Shown here piece by piece: positions 48,175 through 55,291 of a DNA stretch of 55,291 nucleotides. This DNA comes from Pantoea latae. GTDB taxonomy: Bacteria; Pseudomonadota; Gammaproteobacteria; Enterobacterales; Enterobacteriaceae. The stretch is taken from positions 1 through 55,291 of the forward strand of contig NZ_MWUE01000045.1 of the NCBI RefSeq assembly GCF_002077695.1, in the 5' to 3' direction. Below the pieces are notes generated by a model. The model was given only the letters and a program-made list of their open reading frames with translations, searched no databases and was not told the DNA's origin. A program made the translations under genes and the position numbers. The stretch's first letter is position 1. Every line of letters begins with the position of its first letter.

Positions 48175-49188
48175 TTAATCTTCGGTCAGTTCACCGCGCA
48201 AATTCTGCTGCATCCTGGCGCGAATCTGGTCGCAGGAAAGATCCTGGCTCAGTAAAAAGTGGAGCTTGGTCAGCGCGGCTTCCACTGTTAAATCAAATCC
48301 GCTGATCACGCCCGCATGTTCCAGCGCGTTGCCTGTGGCGTAGCCGCCCATGTTCACCTTACCGGAGATACACTGGGTCAGGTTCACCACCACAATGCCG
48401 CGATCGCTCGCCTGCTGCAGCTCGGCAAGAAACTCGGCGTTCTGCGGCGCGTTGCCGACGCCGTAGGAGCGCAGGATCAGCGCCTTCACCGGCTGACGCA
48501 GGAAGTTACGCACCACGTCTGCCGAAATACCCGGATAAATCGTCACCACGCCAATCGGCTGCGGGGTGATGGTGTGCACCTTCAGCGGCCCGTTGCCCTG
48601 TGGCGCAGGCGGGGTATTCAGCCGACGAATATGGATGCCCGCCTCCAGCAGCGCGGAGAGATTAGGCGACGCAAAGGCGTTAAAGCCGTCCGCATGCGCT
48701 TTGGTGGTCCGGTTGCCGCGATAGAGCTGGTTATTAAAAAACAGCGAGACTTCGTTAACGGGATAGTTGGCCGCCACGTAAAGCGCGTTCAGCAGGTTTT
48801 GCTGGCCATCGGAGCGCAACTCCGCCAGCGGGATCTGTGAGCCGGTGACGATCACGGGTTTCGCCAGATTCTCCAGCATGAACGACAGCGCCGAGGCGGT
48901 GAACGCCATGGTATCGGTTCCATGCAGGATAACAAATCCATCGTAACGATCATAATTTTGTCGAATATCTTCGGCGATTGACTGCCAGTCTTCCGGCGTC
49001 ATATCCGAGGAGTCGATCAGCGGATCGTATTCGTGAATAGTGAAATCAGGCATTTCAGGCCGGTGAAACTCCGGCATATTCGCCAGCTGTTGCTGCAGGT
49101 GGCCTGAAACCGGGATATAGCCCTGTGCAGAGCGCTGCATGCCGATGGTGCCGCCGGTGTAGGCGACATAGATATTTTTCTTTTGCAT
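48175..49188 (-). CDS. ansA: L-asparaginase I (cytoplasmic)
   Basis: A 337-residue type I asparaginase that hydrolyses L-asparagine to aspartate. Catalytic threonines are T14 (AYTGGTIGM) and T91 with D92 (LHGTDTMAF); K163 (GNRTTKAH) completes the charge relay. No signal peptide, so cytoplasmic and low-affinity by family. The ATG overlaps no other gene; sppA ends 84 bp upstream with its own terminator. Confidence 0.95.
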   Translation of the reverse strand: MQKKNIYVAYTGGTIGMQRSAQGYIPVSGHLQQQLANMPEFHRPEMPDFTIHEYDPLIDSSDMTPEDWQSIAEDIRQNYDRYDGFVILHGTDTMAFTASALSFMLENLAKPVIVTGSQIPLAELRSDGQQNLLNALYVAANYPVNEVSLFFNNQLYRGNRTTKAHADGFNAFASPNLSALLEAGIHIRRLNTPPAPQGNGPLKVHTITPQPIGVVTIYPGISADVVRNFLRQPVKALILRSYGVGNAPQNAEFLAELQQASDRGIVVVNLTQCISGKVNMGGYATGNALEHAGVISGFDLTVEAALTKLHFLLSQDLSCDQIRARMQQNLRGELTED

Positions 49189-49236
49189 CAGAAACTCAGA
49201 CTTGCCGTAAAACGCGCAGTATAAGGGGAAAGCAGG

Positions 49237-49267
49237 GGAAAAGCAGCCCGATCAACGACCGGGCTGC
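49237..49267 (-). terminator. Intrinsic terminator of sppA
   Basis: GCAGCCCG (49243-49250) pairs with CGGGCTGC (49260-49267); on the minus strand TTTTCC follows. It lies 5 bp after the sppA stop codon. Confidence 0.82.
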
Positions 49268-49272
49268 GAGCT

Positions 49273-51132
49273 TTATCGCACTTCGCCGCAGTTCAAGCAG
49301 AAGGCGTAGCGATTTTGCGGATCGTTGAGGTTATTCAGCAGGCCAGGCTGTTGCTTCATGGCGCTCATTACGTCGAGCATCGGCGTCGGCAGCCAGACTT
49401 TCAGCGCGTTTGGCAGCACAGTCTGCGCTGAGGCGCTGACCTGGTTCAGCAGCATATCGAACATGCCCGGCTGATCCTGATACCAGGTGAGCTGCGGCGT
49501 TGCGACCTTCGCCAGTTCGCCCGCTTTCTTCACCGCATCGTCGAAGTCGCCCAGCGCATCCACCAGACCGTTGCTCTTCGCGTCGCTGCCGGTCCAGACG
49601 TGACCCTGCGCGATAGCGTCGATCTGCTCCGGCGTCTTATGACGCGAGGCGGCGACCAGGCCGACAAAGTTGCGGTAGCCGTTTTCAATCGTCAGCTGCA
49701 TCAGCTGCTGAACCTCGGTCGGCAGCGCTTTGGTAGAGGCGACGTCCGCCAGTGGCGAGGTGGCGACGCCGTCGGTATGTACGCCGATGCTGTCGAGACT
49801 GTTCTCCAGCGTGTTGATGACGCCAAAAATGCCGATAGAGCCAGTCAGGGTGCTGGGGCTGGCGATAATGTAGTCCGCCGGGGTCGAGATCCAGTAGCCG
49901 CCCGAGGCCGCCATGCCGCCCATCGACACCACAACCGGCTTACCGGCCGCATGCGCCGCCGCCAGCTCTTCGCGGATCGCCTCAGAGGCCGTCACGCTGC
50001 CGCCAGGGCTGTTGACGCGCAGGATAATCGCTTTGACTTTCGGGTCGAGGCGGGCGTCGCGGATCTGCGCGGCGGTGGTGTCGCCGCCGACGTTGCCGGG
50101 CGTCTCTTCGCCGTCCATAATCGCGCCGCTCGCCATCACCACGGCGATATTGCCGTCCTGCTGGGTGGGCTGTTTGACGTTGTAGTCATAGATGCTGACG
50201 CTGTGATAGTCGTTGTTGGCCTTATCCCAGCCGAAGGTTTTCACCAGCTCCTGATCGGCCGCCGCGCGGCTGTCCAGCACATCCACCAGCTTGTTGTTAA
50301 GCGCATATTTGGCGGTATCGCCGTTTACCGCTTCAAGACCGGCGATTACCGCCGCCGCGCCGGGGAAGAGCTGATCCGGCGTGATCTGACGGTTGCCCGC
50401 CACGGTGGTGAGGTAGTTCTGCCACAGCTGACCAACCCAGCGGCTGTCGGCGTCGCGCGCCGCCTGCGACATATCGTCACGCAGGAAAGGCTCGACCGCG
50501 GACTTATAGGTGCCGACGCGGAAGACGTGCGAGTTAACCTTCAGCTTGTCCAGCAGGGTTTTATAGTAGAGGCCGTTAGTGGCAAAACCGTGCAGATCTA
50601 CGGTGCCCTGCGGCGAGAGGTAGATTTTGCTGGCGTAGCTGGCCAGGTAGTACTGCGCCTGACTGTAGCTGTCGCCCAGCGCATAAATCGGCTTGCCGCT
50701 GTCGCGGAACTCGCGCAGCGCTTTGCCGACATATTGCAGAGAGGGCTGATCGCCGCCGGCGAAGTCGCGCAGATCCAGCACCATGCCTTTAATGTTTTTG
50801 TCGCCTTTCGCCTGACGAATGGCGTCAACCACGTCAAACAGCGAGTTCTCCTGCAGGCGATCGCTGCTGGCGCCCAGCAGCTGTCGGCCCAGTTTGCTCA
50901 GCTTATTGCTGACCGAAGGCTTATCGACAATGACGCCGGTAAGATCGACGCGTAGCGCGCCTTGCTGCACCGGCGTCGCGCTGCTGCCGGAGCCGCTGAC
51001 CTGCAGCCAGATGCCGACGCCGACCAGAATCAACAGGATCAGGAACAGATTAAGAATAAACTCCCTGATAAAATTCAGCACTCGCCATGTCCATCGGAAC
51101 AGACCGGCAATAATTCGCCACAATGTGCGCAT
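49273..51132 (-). CDS. sppA: Signal peptide peptidase SppA (protease IV)
   Basis: A 619-residue inner-membrane serine protease that degrades cleaved signal peptides. There is an N-terminal membrane anchor (about residues 20-45) and two tandem S49 peptidase domains. The catalytic Lys is in GTYKSAVEPFLRDDMS of the first domain and the catalytic Ser in VSMGGMAASGGYWIS of the second, a Ser-Lys dyad as in E. coli SppA. The ATG at 51132 (MRTLWRI) gives the family start with GGAGAGTCTG upstream; the longer frame is not conserved. Divergent from ydjA. Confidence 0.96.
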   Translation of the reverse strand: MRTLWRIIAGLFRWTWRVLNFIREFILNLFLILLILVGVGIWLQVSGSGSSATPVQQGALRVDLTGVIVDKPSVSNKLSKLGRQLLGASSDRLQENSLFDVVDAIRQAKGDKNIKGMVLDLRDFAGGDQPSLQYVGKALREFRDSGKPIYALGDSYSQAQYYLASYASKIYLSPQGTVDLHGFATNGLYYKTLLDKLKVNSHVFRVGTYKSAVEPFLRDDMSQAARDADSRWVGQLWQNYLTTVAGNRQITPDQLFPGAAAVIAGLEAVNGDTAKYALNNKLVDVLDSRAAADQELVKTFGWDKANNDYHSVSIYDYNVKQPTQQDGNIAVVMASGAIMDGEETPGNVGGDTTAAQIRDARLDPKVKAIILRVNSPGGSVTASEAIREELAAAHAAGKPVVVSMGGMAASGGYWISTPADYIIASPSTLTGSIGIFGVINTLENSLDSIGVHTDGVATSPLADVASTKALPTEVQQLMQLTIENGYRNFVGLVAASRHKTPEQIDAIAQGHVWTGSDAKSNGLVDALGDFDDAVKKAGELAKVATPQLTWYQDQPGMFDMLLNQVSASAQTVLPNALKVWLPTPMLDVMSAMKQQPGLLNNLNDPQNRYAFCLNCGEVR

Positions 51133-51304
51133 CAGACTCTCCATTTTCGCTAGCGGAAAGCGGTCGCCGCGCGGCTCCGCCCTCCATGACGCCCTCATCC
51201 TAAAGAGCGGCGTGGAAAATGTCAGCAGGAAATCGCGGCGGACTGTTACAAAAGATCAGGCTGTGCCAGGATTAGCCAACGCGTTATGACATCAGGAGAA
51301 AATC

Positions 51305-51856
51305 ATGGATGCACTTGAATTGCTGGTTAATCGTCGCTCAGCGTCGCGCCTGACCGAGCCGGCGCCGGCCGGCGAAAGTCTGCAGAACATTATCCGCGCC
51401 GGGATGCGTGCGCCGGATCACGGTACGCTGCAGCCGTGGCGCTTCGTTATCGTCGAGAATGAAGGGCGCGAGCGACTCAGCCGACTGCTGGAAGAGGCGG
51501 CGCGCGAGGCGCAGCTGGACGACAAGGCGATTGATAAAGCGGCGCGCTCGCCGTTTCGCGCGCCGATGATTATCACTGTGGTTGCCCATTGTGAAGATCA
51601 CCCGAAGGTGCCGCGCTGGGAGCAGGTGGTGTCGGCGGGCTGCGCGGTGATGGCGATGCAGATGGCCGCGGCGGCGCAGGGCTTTAACGGCATCTGGCGC
51701 AGCGGCCCCTGGACCGATAACGCGCGGGTGCGCAGCGCCTTCGACTGCCGCGAACAGGACGCCATCGTCGGCTTCCTCTATCTCGGCACGCCGCAGCTTA
51801 AATCCAGCACCACCGTGATCCATCCCGACACCACGCCTTTTGTTCGTTATTTCTAG
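51305..51856 (+). CDS. ydjA: Nitroreductase-family protein YdjA
   Basis: A 183-residue FMN-dependent nitroreductase of the small, minimal type. FMN-binding motifs NRRSASRLTEPAP, GMRAPDHGTLQPWRF and NGIWRSGPWT agree with E. coli YdjA, whose substrate is unknown. Ribosome binding site CAGGAGAAAATC. In E. coli selD follows; here there is none. Confidence 0.94.
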   Translation: MDALELLVNRRSASRLTEPAPAGESLQNIIRAGMRAPDHGTLQPWRFVIVENEGRERLSRLLEEAAREAQLDDKAIDKAARSPFRAPMIITVVAHCEDHPKVPRWEQVVSAGCAVMAMQMAAAAQGFNGIWRSGPWTDNARVRSAFDCREQDAIVGFLYLGTPQLKSSTTVIHPDTTPFVRYF

Positions 51857-51885
51857 CGGATAATTCCCTCTTTTCATGCCAGCGC

Positions 51886-51931
51886 GGCGGGTTGCGCGGA
51901 TCCTGTGCGACCGATCCAGAAGTGACCCGCC
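51886..51931. repeat. Imperfect hairpin between ydjA and topB
   Basis: GGCGGGT (51886-51892) pairs with ACCCGCC (51925-51931), and GGATC (51898-51902) with GATCC (51913-51917) inside. It lies where selD stands in E. coli. No T-run follows, so it is not a clear terminator; it might be a repeat remnant. Confidence 0.5.
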
Positions 51932-52031
51932 AGAGCTTACCTCCGTATGCGGAAACGTCTAAGATAGCGCTGCGCCTCTGTGCGTTAGCCGAATGGCCCT
52001 TATACCCTGAAGTAAAGGATCTCTCTGACCC

Positions 52032-53951
52032 ATGCGTTTGTTTATTGCGGAAAAACCCAGCCTGGGCCGCGCCATCGCCGATGTGTTGCCCAAACCTCAT
52101 CGCCGCGGCGACGGCTTTATCGCCTGCGGCGACGATCAGGTCGTCACCTGGTGCGTCGGGCATCTGCTGGAGCAGGCGCAGCCGGACAGCTACGACAGCC
52201 GCTACGCGCGCTGGTCGCTGGCCGACCTGCCGATTATCCCGCAAAAATGGCAGCTGCAGCCGCGTCCTTCGGTGGCGAAGCAGCTTAAAGTGATTGAGAA
52301 GCTGCTGAAACAGGCCAGCGAAGTGGTGCACGCCGGCGACCCGGATCGCGAAGGTCAGCTGCTGGTGGATGAGGTGCTGGACTATCTTCAGCTGCCGGCG
52401 GAAAAACGCGGACGCGTGCAGCGCTGCCTGATTAATGACCTCAATCCGCAGGCGGTAGAGCGCGCGGTCGGTCGCCTGCGTGAAAACCGCGAATTCATTC
52501 CGCTCTGCGTCTCGGCGCTGGCGCGTGCGCGCGCCGACTGGCTCTACGGCATCAATATGACGCGCGCCTGGACGCTGCTGGGCCGCAATGCGGGCTATGA
52601 CGGCGTGCTGTCGGTAGGACGCGTGCAGACGCCGGTGCTGGGGCTGGTGGTGCGCCGCGACGAAGAGATCGAAAACTTTATTCCCAAAGACTATTTCGAG
52701 GTGAAGGCGCATATCGTTACGCCTGACCAGCAGCGTTTTGTCGCCAGCTGGGTGCCCAGCGACGCCTGCGAGCCCTGGCAGGACGAAGAGGGGCGTTTGC
52801 TGCATCGCGCGCTGGCGGATCACGTCGTGGCGCGTATCGCCGGTCAGCCCGCCGTCGTTACCCACTATAACGACAAGCGCGAGGGCGAGGGCGCGCCGCT
52901 GCCGTTTTCGCTCTCCAGCCTGCAGATTGAGGCGGCGAAGCGCTACGGGCTGAGCGCGCAGACGGTGCTGGACACCTGCCAGAAGCTCTATGAAACCCAT
53001 AAGCTAATCACCTATCCGCGCTCCGACTGCCGCTATCTGCCGGAGGAGCATTTTGCCGGCCGTCATGCGGTGCTCAAGGCAATTCAGGCGCACGCGGGCG
53101 CGATGACGCCGCCGGACGACTTTAGCGCCGACCGCCGCAACCGCTGCTGGGATGACAAAAAGGTCGACGCGCATCACGCCATTATCCCCACCGCGCGCGC
53201 CAGCGCGGTGCGCCTGACGGAGAACGAGCAGAACGTCTATGCGCTGATTGCGCGCCAGTATCTGATGCAGTTCTGCCCTGATGCGATTTTCCGCAAGTGC
53301 GTCATTGAACTGGATATCGCCGGTGGCAAATTTGTTGCCAAAGCGCGCTTTCTGGCCGAGGCGGGCTGGCGCGCGCTGCTGGGCAGCAAAGAGCGCGACG
53401 AGGAGAATGACGGCACGCCGCTGCCGGTGGTGGCGAAAGACGATCGGCTGCTGTGCGAGCGCGGCGAAGTGCTGGCGAAGCAGACGCAGCCGCCGCGCCC
53501 CTTTACCGACGCCACGCTGCTCTCCGCCATGACCGGCATTGCCCGCTTTGTGCAGGATAAAGAATTAAAGAAAGTACTGCGTGCGACCGATGGTTTAGGC
53601 ACGGAGGCGACGCGCGCCGGGATTATCGAGCTGCTGTTCCGCCGCGCGTTTCTGGTGAAAAACGGGCGCTATATCAACGCCACGCCTGCGGGACGCGCGT
53701 TGATCCACTCGCTGCCGGAGCTGGCGGCGCGTCCCGATATGACGGCGCAGTGGGAATCCACGCTGACGCGGATCAGCGAAAAAGCGTGCCGCTACGAGGA
53801 GTTTATGCAGCCGCTGGTCGGCACATTGACCGACCTGATCCAGCAGGCGCGCCAGCAGCCCAGCGCGATAGCCTTCCGCGGCCTGCCTGCCTCAGGGCAG
53901 AAAAAGCGTCCAAAACGCACGGCGAAACGAAAAGTGAAGGAGAGCGAATAA
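52032..53951 (+). CDS. topB: DNA topoisomerase III
   Basis: A 639-residue type IA topoisomerase that relaxes and decatenates DNA, with RecQ in repair and replication termination. The TOPRIM acidic residues are E7 (IAEKPS) and D103/D105 (AGDPDREGQ); the nucleophile is Y328 in TYPRSDCRYLP; the tail is short and basic (KKRPKRTAKRKVK). It is somewhat shorter than E. coli TopB (653). Its TAA overlaps the ynjH ATG by 1 bp (TAATG at 53949-53953), so ynjH is translationally coupled. Confidence 0.97.
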   Translation: MRLFIAEKPSLGRAIADVLPKPHRRGDGFIACGDDQVVTWCVGHLLEQAQPDSYDSRYARWSLADLPIIPQKWQLQPRPSVAKQLKVIEKLLKQASEVVHAGDPDREGQLLVDEVLDYLQLPAEKRGRVQRCLINDLNPQAVERAVGRLRENREFIPLCVSALARARADWLYGINMTRAWTLLGRNAGYDGVLSVGRVQTPVLGLVVRRDEEIENFIPKDYFEVKAHIVTPDQQRFVASWVPSDACEPWQDEEGRLLHRALADHVVARIAGQPAVVTHYNDKREGEGAPLPFSLSSLQIEAAKRYGLSAQTVLDTCQKLYETHKLITYPRSDCRYLPEEHFAGRHAVLKAIQAHAGAMTPPDDFSADRRNRCWDDKKVDAHHAIIPTARASAVRLTENEQNVYALIARQYLMQFCPDAIFRKCVIELDIAGGKFVAKARFLAEAGWRALLGSKERDEENDGTPLPVVAKDDRLLCERGEVLAKQTQPPRPFTDATLLSAMTGIARFVQDKELKKVLRATDGLGTEATRAGIIELLFRRAFLVKNGRYINATPAGRALIHSLPELAARPDMTAQWESTLTRISEKACRYEEFMQPLVGTLTDLIQQARQQPSAIAFRGLPASGQKKRPKRTAKRKVKESE

Positions 53952-54256
53952 TGCGTTATTGCGCGGGTTTATGGTTGATGGCAGCGCTGTTTAGCGGCGC
54001 TGCCGCGGCGACTGTCTCACACGGACATGGGCAGAACAGCAGCGTGGGTGGCAACACCGATGTGGTGGTGGATCTGCCGCCTGAAGTCTGGACGCAAAAT
54101 CAGAACAGCGCACCCAGCTGCCAGCAGTGCTGTATTTTTGAAAACCGCAACTACAGCGAGGGCGCAGTGGTGAAGTCGGAAGGGGTACTGCTGCAGTGCG
54201 CGCGCGATGAAAAGGTGCTCGGCACCAATCCGCTGATCTGGAAAATCGTTAAATAA
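53951..54256 (+). CDS. ynjH: DUF1496 exported protein YnjH
   Basis: A 101-residue exported protein with a signal peptide (cut near AAAAT-VSH, about residue 20-21). Four cysteines lie in SCQQCCIFENRNYSEGA and LLQCARDEK, typical of DUF1496 and matching E. coli YnjH. Function unknown. In E. coli gdhA and ynjI lie between topB and ynjH; both are absent here. Start overlaps the topB stop by 1 bp. Confidence 0.88.
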   Translation: MRYCAGLWLMAALFSGAAAATVSHGHGQNSSVGGNTDVVVDLPPEVWTQNQNSAPSCQQCCIFENRNYSEGAVVKSEGVLLQCARDEKVLGTNPLIWKIVK

Positions 54257-54281
54257 GCGGCGTGGCGCTATGCCACGCCGC
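54257..54281. terminator. Hairpin between ynjH and xthA
   Basis: GCGGCGTGGC (54257-54266) and GCCACGCCGC (54272-54281) form a perfect 10-bp stem around GCTAT, directly after the ynjH stop and 4 bp from the xthA stop. No T-run is present on either strand. Confidence 0.65.
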
Positions 54282-54285
54282 GCTA

Positions 54286-55092
54286 TCAAAACTGGAAGGT
54301 TGACCAGACCGGCGCATGGTCGGACGGTTTGTCCATGCTGCGGATATCGTAGTCGATCCCGGTTTCTACACAGCGGGCGGCCAGCGGCTGGCTGGCCAGC
54401 AGCAGATCGATGCGCAGACCGCGATTGTCATCGAAGCCTCTTGAGCGGTAGTCGAACCAGGAGAAGCGGTCGCTGACCGCCGGGTTCTGCGCGCGGAAGG
54501 TATCCACCAGACCCCACTGCATCAGACGATCCATCCATTCGCGCTCTTCCGGCAGGAAAGAGCATTTGCCGGTGCGCAGCCAGCGTTTACGGCTCTCTTC
54601 GCCAATACCGATATCAAGATCTGTGCTGCTGATGTTCATATCGCCCATGATCAGCACCGGCTTATCTGCCAGCAGACTCTGCTCCAGGTAGCTCTGCAGA
54701 TCGCGATAGAACTTCTCTTTCGCCGGGAATTTGGTCGGATGGTCACGGCTTTCGCCCTGCGGGAAGTAGCCGTTGATCACCGTGATGTTGCCGATTGGGC
54801 TGGGAATATCCGCCATAATGATGCGGCGCTGCGCCTCTTCGTCGTCGCCGGGGAAGCCGCGGCGAACCGCTATCGGTTCCGCTTTGGTCAGCAGCGCCAC
54901 GCCGTAGTGGCCTTTTTGCCCGTGATAGAAGACGTGATAGCCGAGCTTTGCCACCTCTTCAAGCGGAAACATATCGTCATGCACCTTGGTTTCCTGCAGG
55001 CCAATGACGTCTGGCTGGTGCTGTTCGACCAGGGCTTCAAGCTGATGAGGACGGGCGCGCAACCCATTGATGTTAAATGAGACAAATTTCAT
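54286..55092 (-). CDS. xthA: Exodeoxyribonuclease III
   Basis: A 268-residue AP endonuclease and 3'-to-5' exonuclease of base-excision repair. EEP-fold motifs are intact: FNINGLRAR, GLQETKVHD (catalytic Glu), GHYGVALLTK, INGYFPQGE, MGDMNIS (Asp/Asn) and the terminal SDHAPV (Asp-His). The ATG at 55092 gives the E. coli start MKFVSFNINGLRARPHQL; the longer frame upstream is not conserved. Convergent with ynjH. Confidence 0.97.
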   Translation of the reverse strand: MKFVSFNINGLRARPHQLEALVEQHQPDVIGLQETKVHDDMFPLEEVAKLGYHVFYHGQKGHYGVALLTKAEPIAVRRGFPGDDEEAQRRIIMADIPSPIGNITVINGYFPQGESRDHPTKFPAKEKFYRDLQSYLEQSLLADKPVLIMGDMNISSTDLDIGIGEESRKRWLRTGKCSFLPEEREWMDRLMQWGLVDTFRAQNPAVSDRFSWFDYRSRGFDDNRGLRIDLLLASQPLAARCVETGIDYDIRSMDKPSDHAPVWSTFQF

Positions 55093-55291
55093 GGCGTGGA
55101 ACCGTGTTCTGCAAATGTTGCGGCGGATGGTAGCGAGTTTTAACGGAAAAGTCATGAGGAGGAGGGAAAGTGCGTTGTCTCGCTGCGCTCGACCCGAACC
55201 TTCGGTCGAAGCTTCTCATCCTTCTCCCCGAAGTTTTGGGTCATTCAGGAGAGGGTATTTAACAAAGGAGATTATACAAGGATGGTGGTGG
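55093..55291. other. Right edge, upstream of xthA, no gene seen
   Basis: About 200 bp. A pair CGACC/GGTCG near 55188-55205 forms a hairpin with CGAACCTTC in the loop, and AGGAGAGGG and AAAGGAG tracts occur near 55239-55269. The xthA promoter should be here, on the minus strand, but no confident hexamers were fixed. The last bases might begin another repeat or gene; the window ends too soon to tell. Confidence 0.4.

Noticed and set aside
1..55291. CRISPR array, prophage, tRNA or rRNA genes
   Set aside because: No regularly spaced direct repeats, no phage or transposase proteins, and no tRNA-like cloverleaf with the conserved T-arm were found.

Overview
The window is a chromosomal backbone segment from a GC-rich (roughly 58-60 % by eye) member of the Enterobacterales, most like Erwiniaceae (Pantoea, Mixta or Erwinia type). 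Nearly every protein has a recognisable Escherichia coli counterpart of almost the same length (CspC, ManXYZ, GapA, MinD and FadR are close to identical to the E. coli proteins as I remember them). The gene order fuses three blocks that are separate in E. coli K-12. No rRNA, tRNA, CRISPR array, prophage or insertion-sequence gene was seen.

Layout. 1-460: a non-coding cluster of nested inverted repeats. 0.5-4.5 kb: yobH, yebO, an MBL-fold hydrolase, a short yobF, cspC, rlmA and yobD. 4.5-7.3 kb: the mannose PTS operon manXYZ (minus strand), with a candidate Mlc/NagC-type operator and a CRP-like site upstream. 7.7-15.5 kb: yoaE, pdeD, sdaA, nudL, pabB, yoaH, yoaB. 15.6-22.1 kb: yoaA, tsaB, yeaY, fadD, rnd. 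22.1-33.6 kb: minCDE, ycgL, ycgM, ycgN, dsbB, nhaB, fadR, ycgB, dadA, dadX. 33.6-37.0 kb: genes not expected here (a drug-efflux-type MFS transporter, an orphan WbaP-type sugar-phosphate transferase, a yebV-like gene), lying between dadX and cvrA. 37.1-55.1 kb: cvrA, yeaH, yeaG, mipA, yeaE, yeaD, gapA, msrB, yeaC, pncA, ansA, sppA, ydjA, topB, ynjH, xthA.

How genes work together. ManXYZ imports and phosphorylates mannose-type sugars, while GapA and YeaD act in and around glycolysis. FadD activates fatty acids and FadR represses fad genes; a FadR-like operator precedes fadD. DadX and DadA racemise and oxidise alanine. MinCDE places the division septum. DsbB reoxidises DsbA. YeaG (PrkA-type kinase), YeaH and YcgB (SpoVR) form a stress/starvation set, and yeaG has a well-matched sigma-54 promoter.

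The most interesting signal is not a gene. It is a family of multi-branched inverted-repeat elements (two units in 1-406, one at 9379-9563, one at 29036-29140). Short core segments are identical between the two best copies, while the outer arms differ in sequence yet remain self-complementary in each copy, which is compensatory change. Many hairpins expose an AGGGA-type loop that matches the ANGGA core recognised by CsrA. I recognise no named family for it.

Several E. coli neighbours are missing at their usual positions: mgrB (between yebO and yobH), mntP (between yobD and rlmA), and selD, gdhA and ynjI (around topB). Functions rest on sequence recall and motif reading only; no database search was possible.
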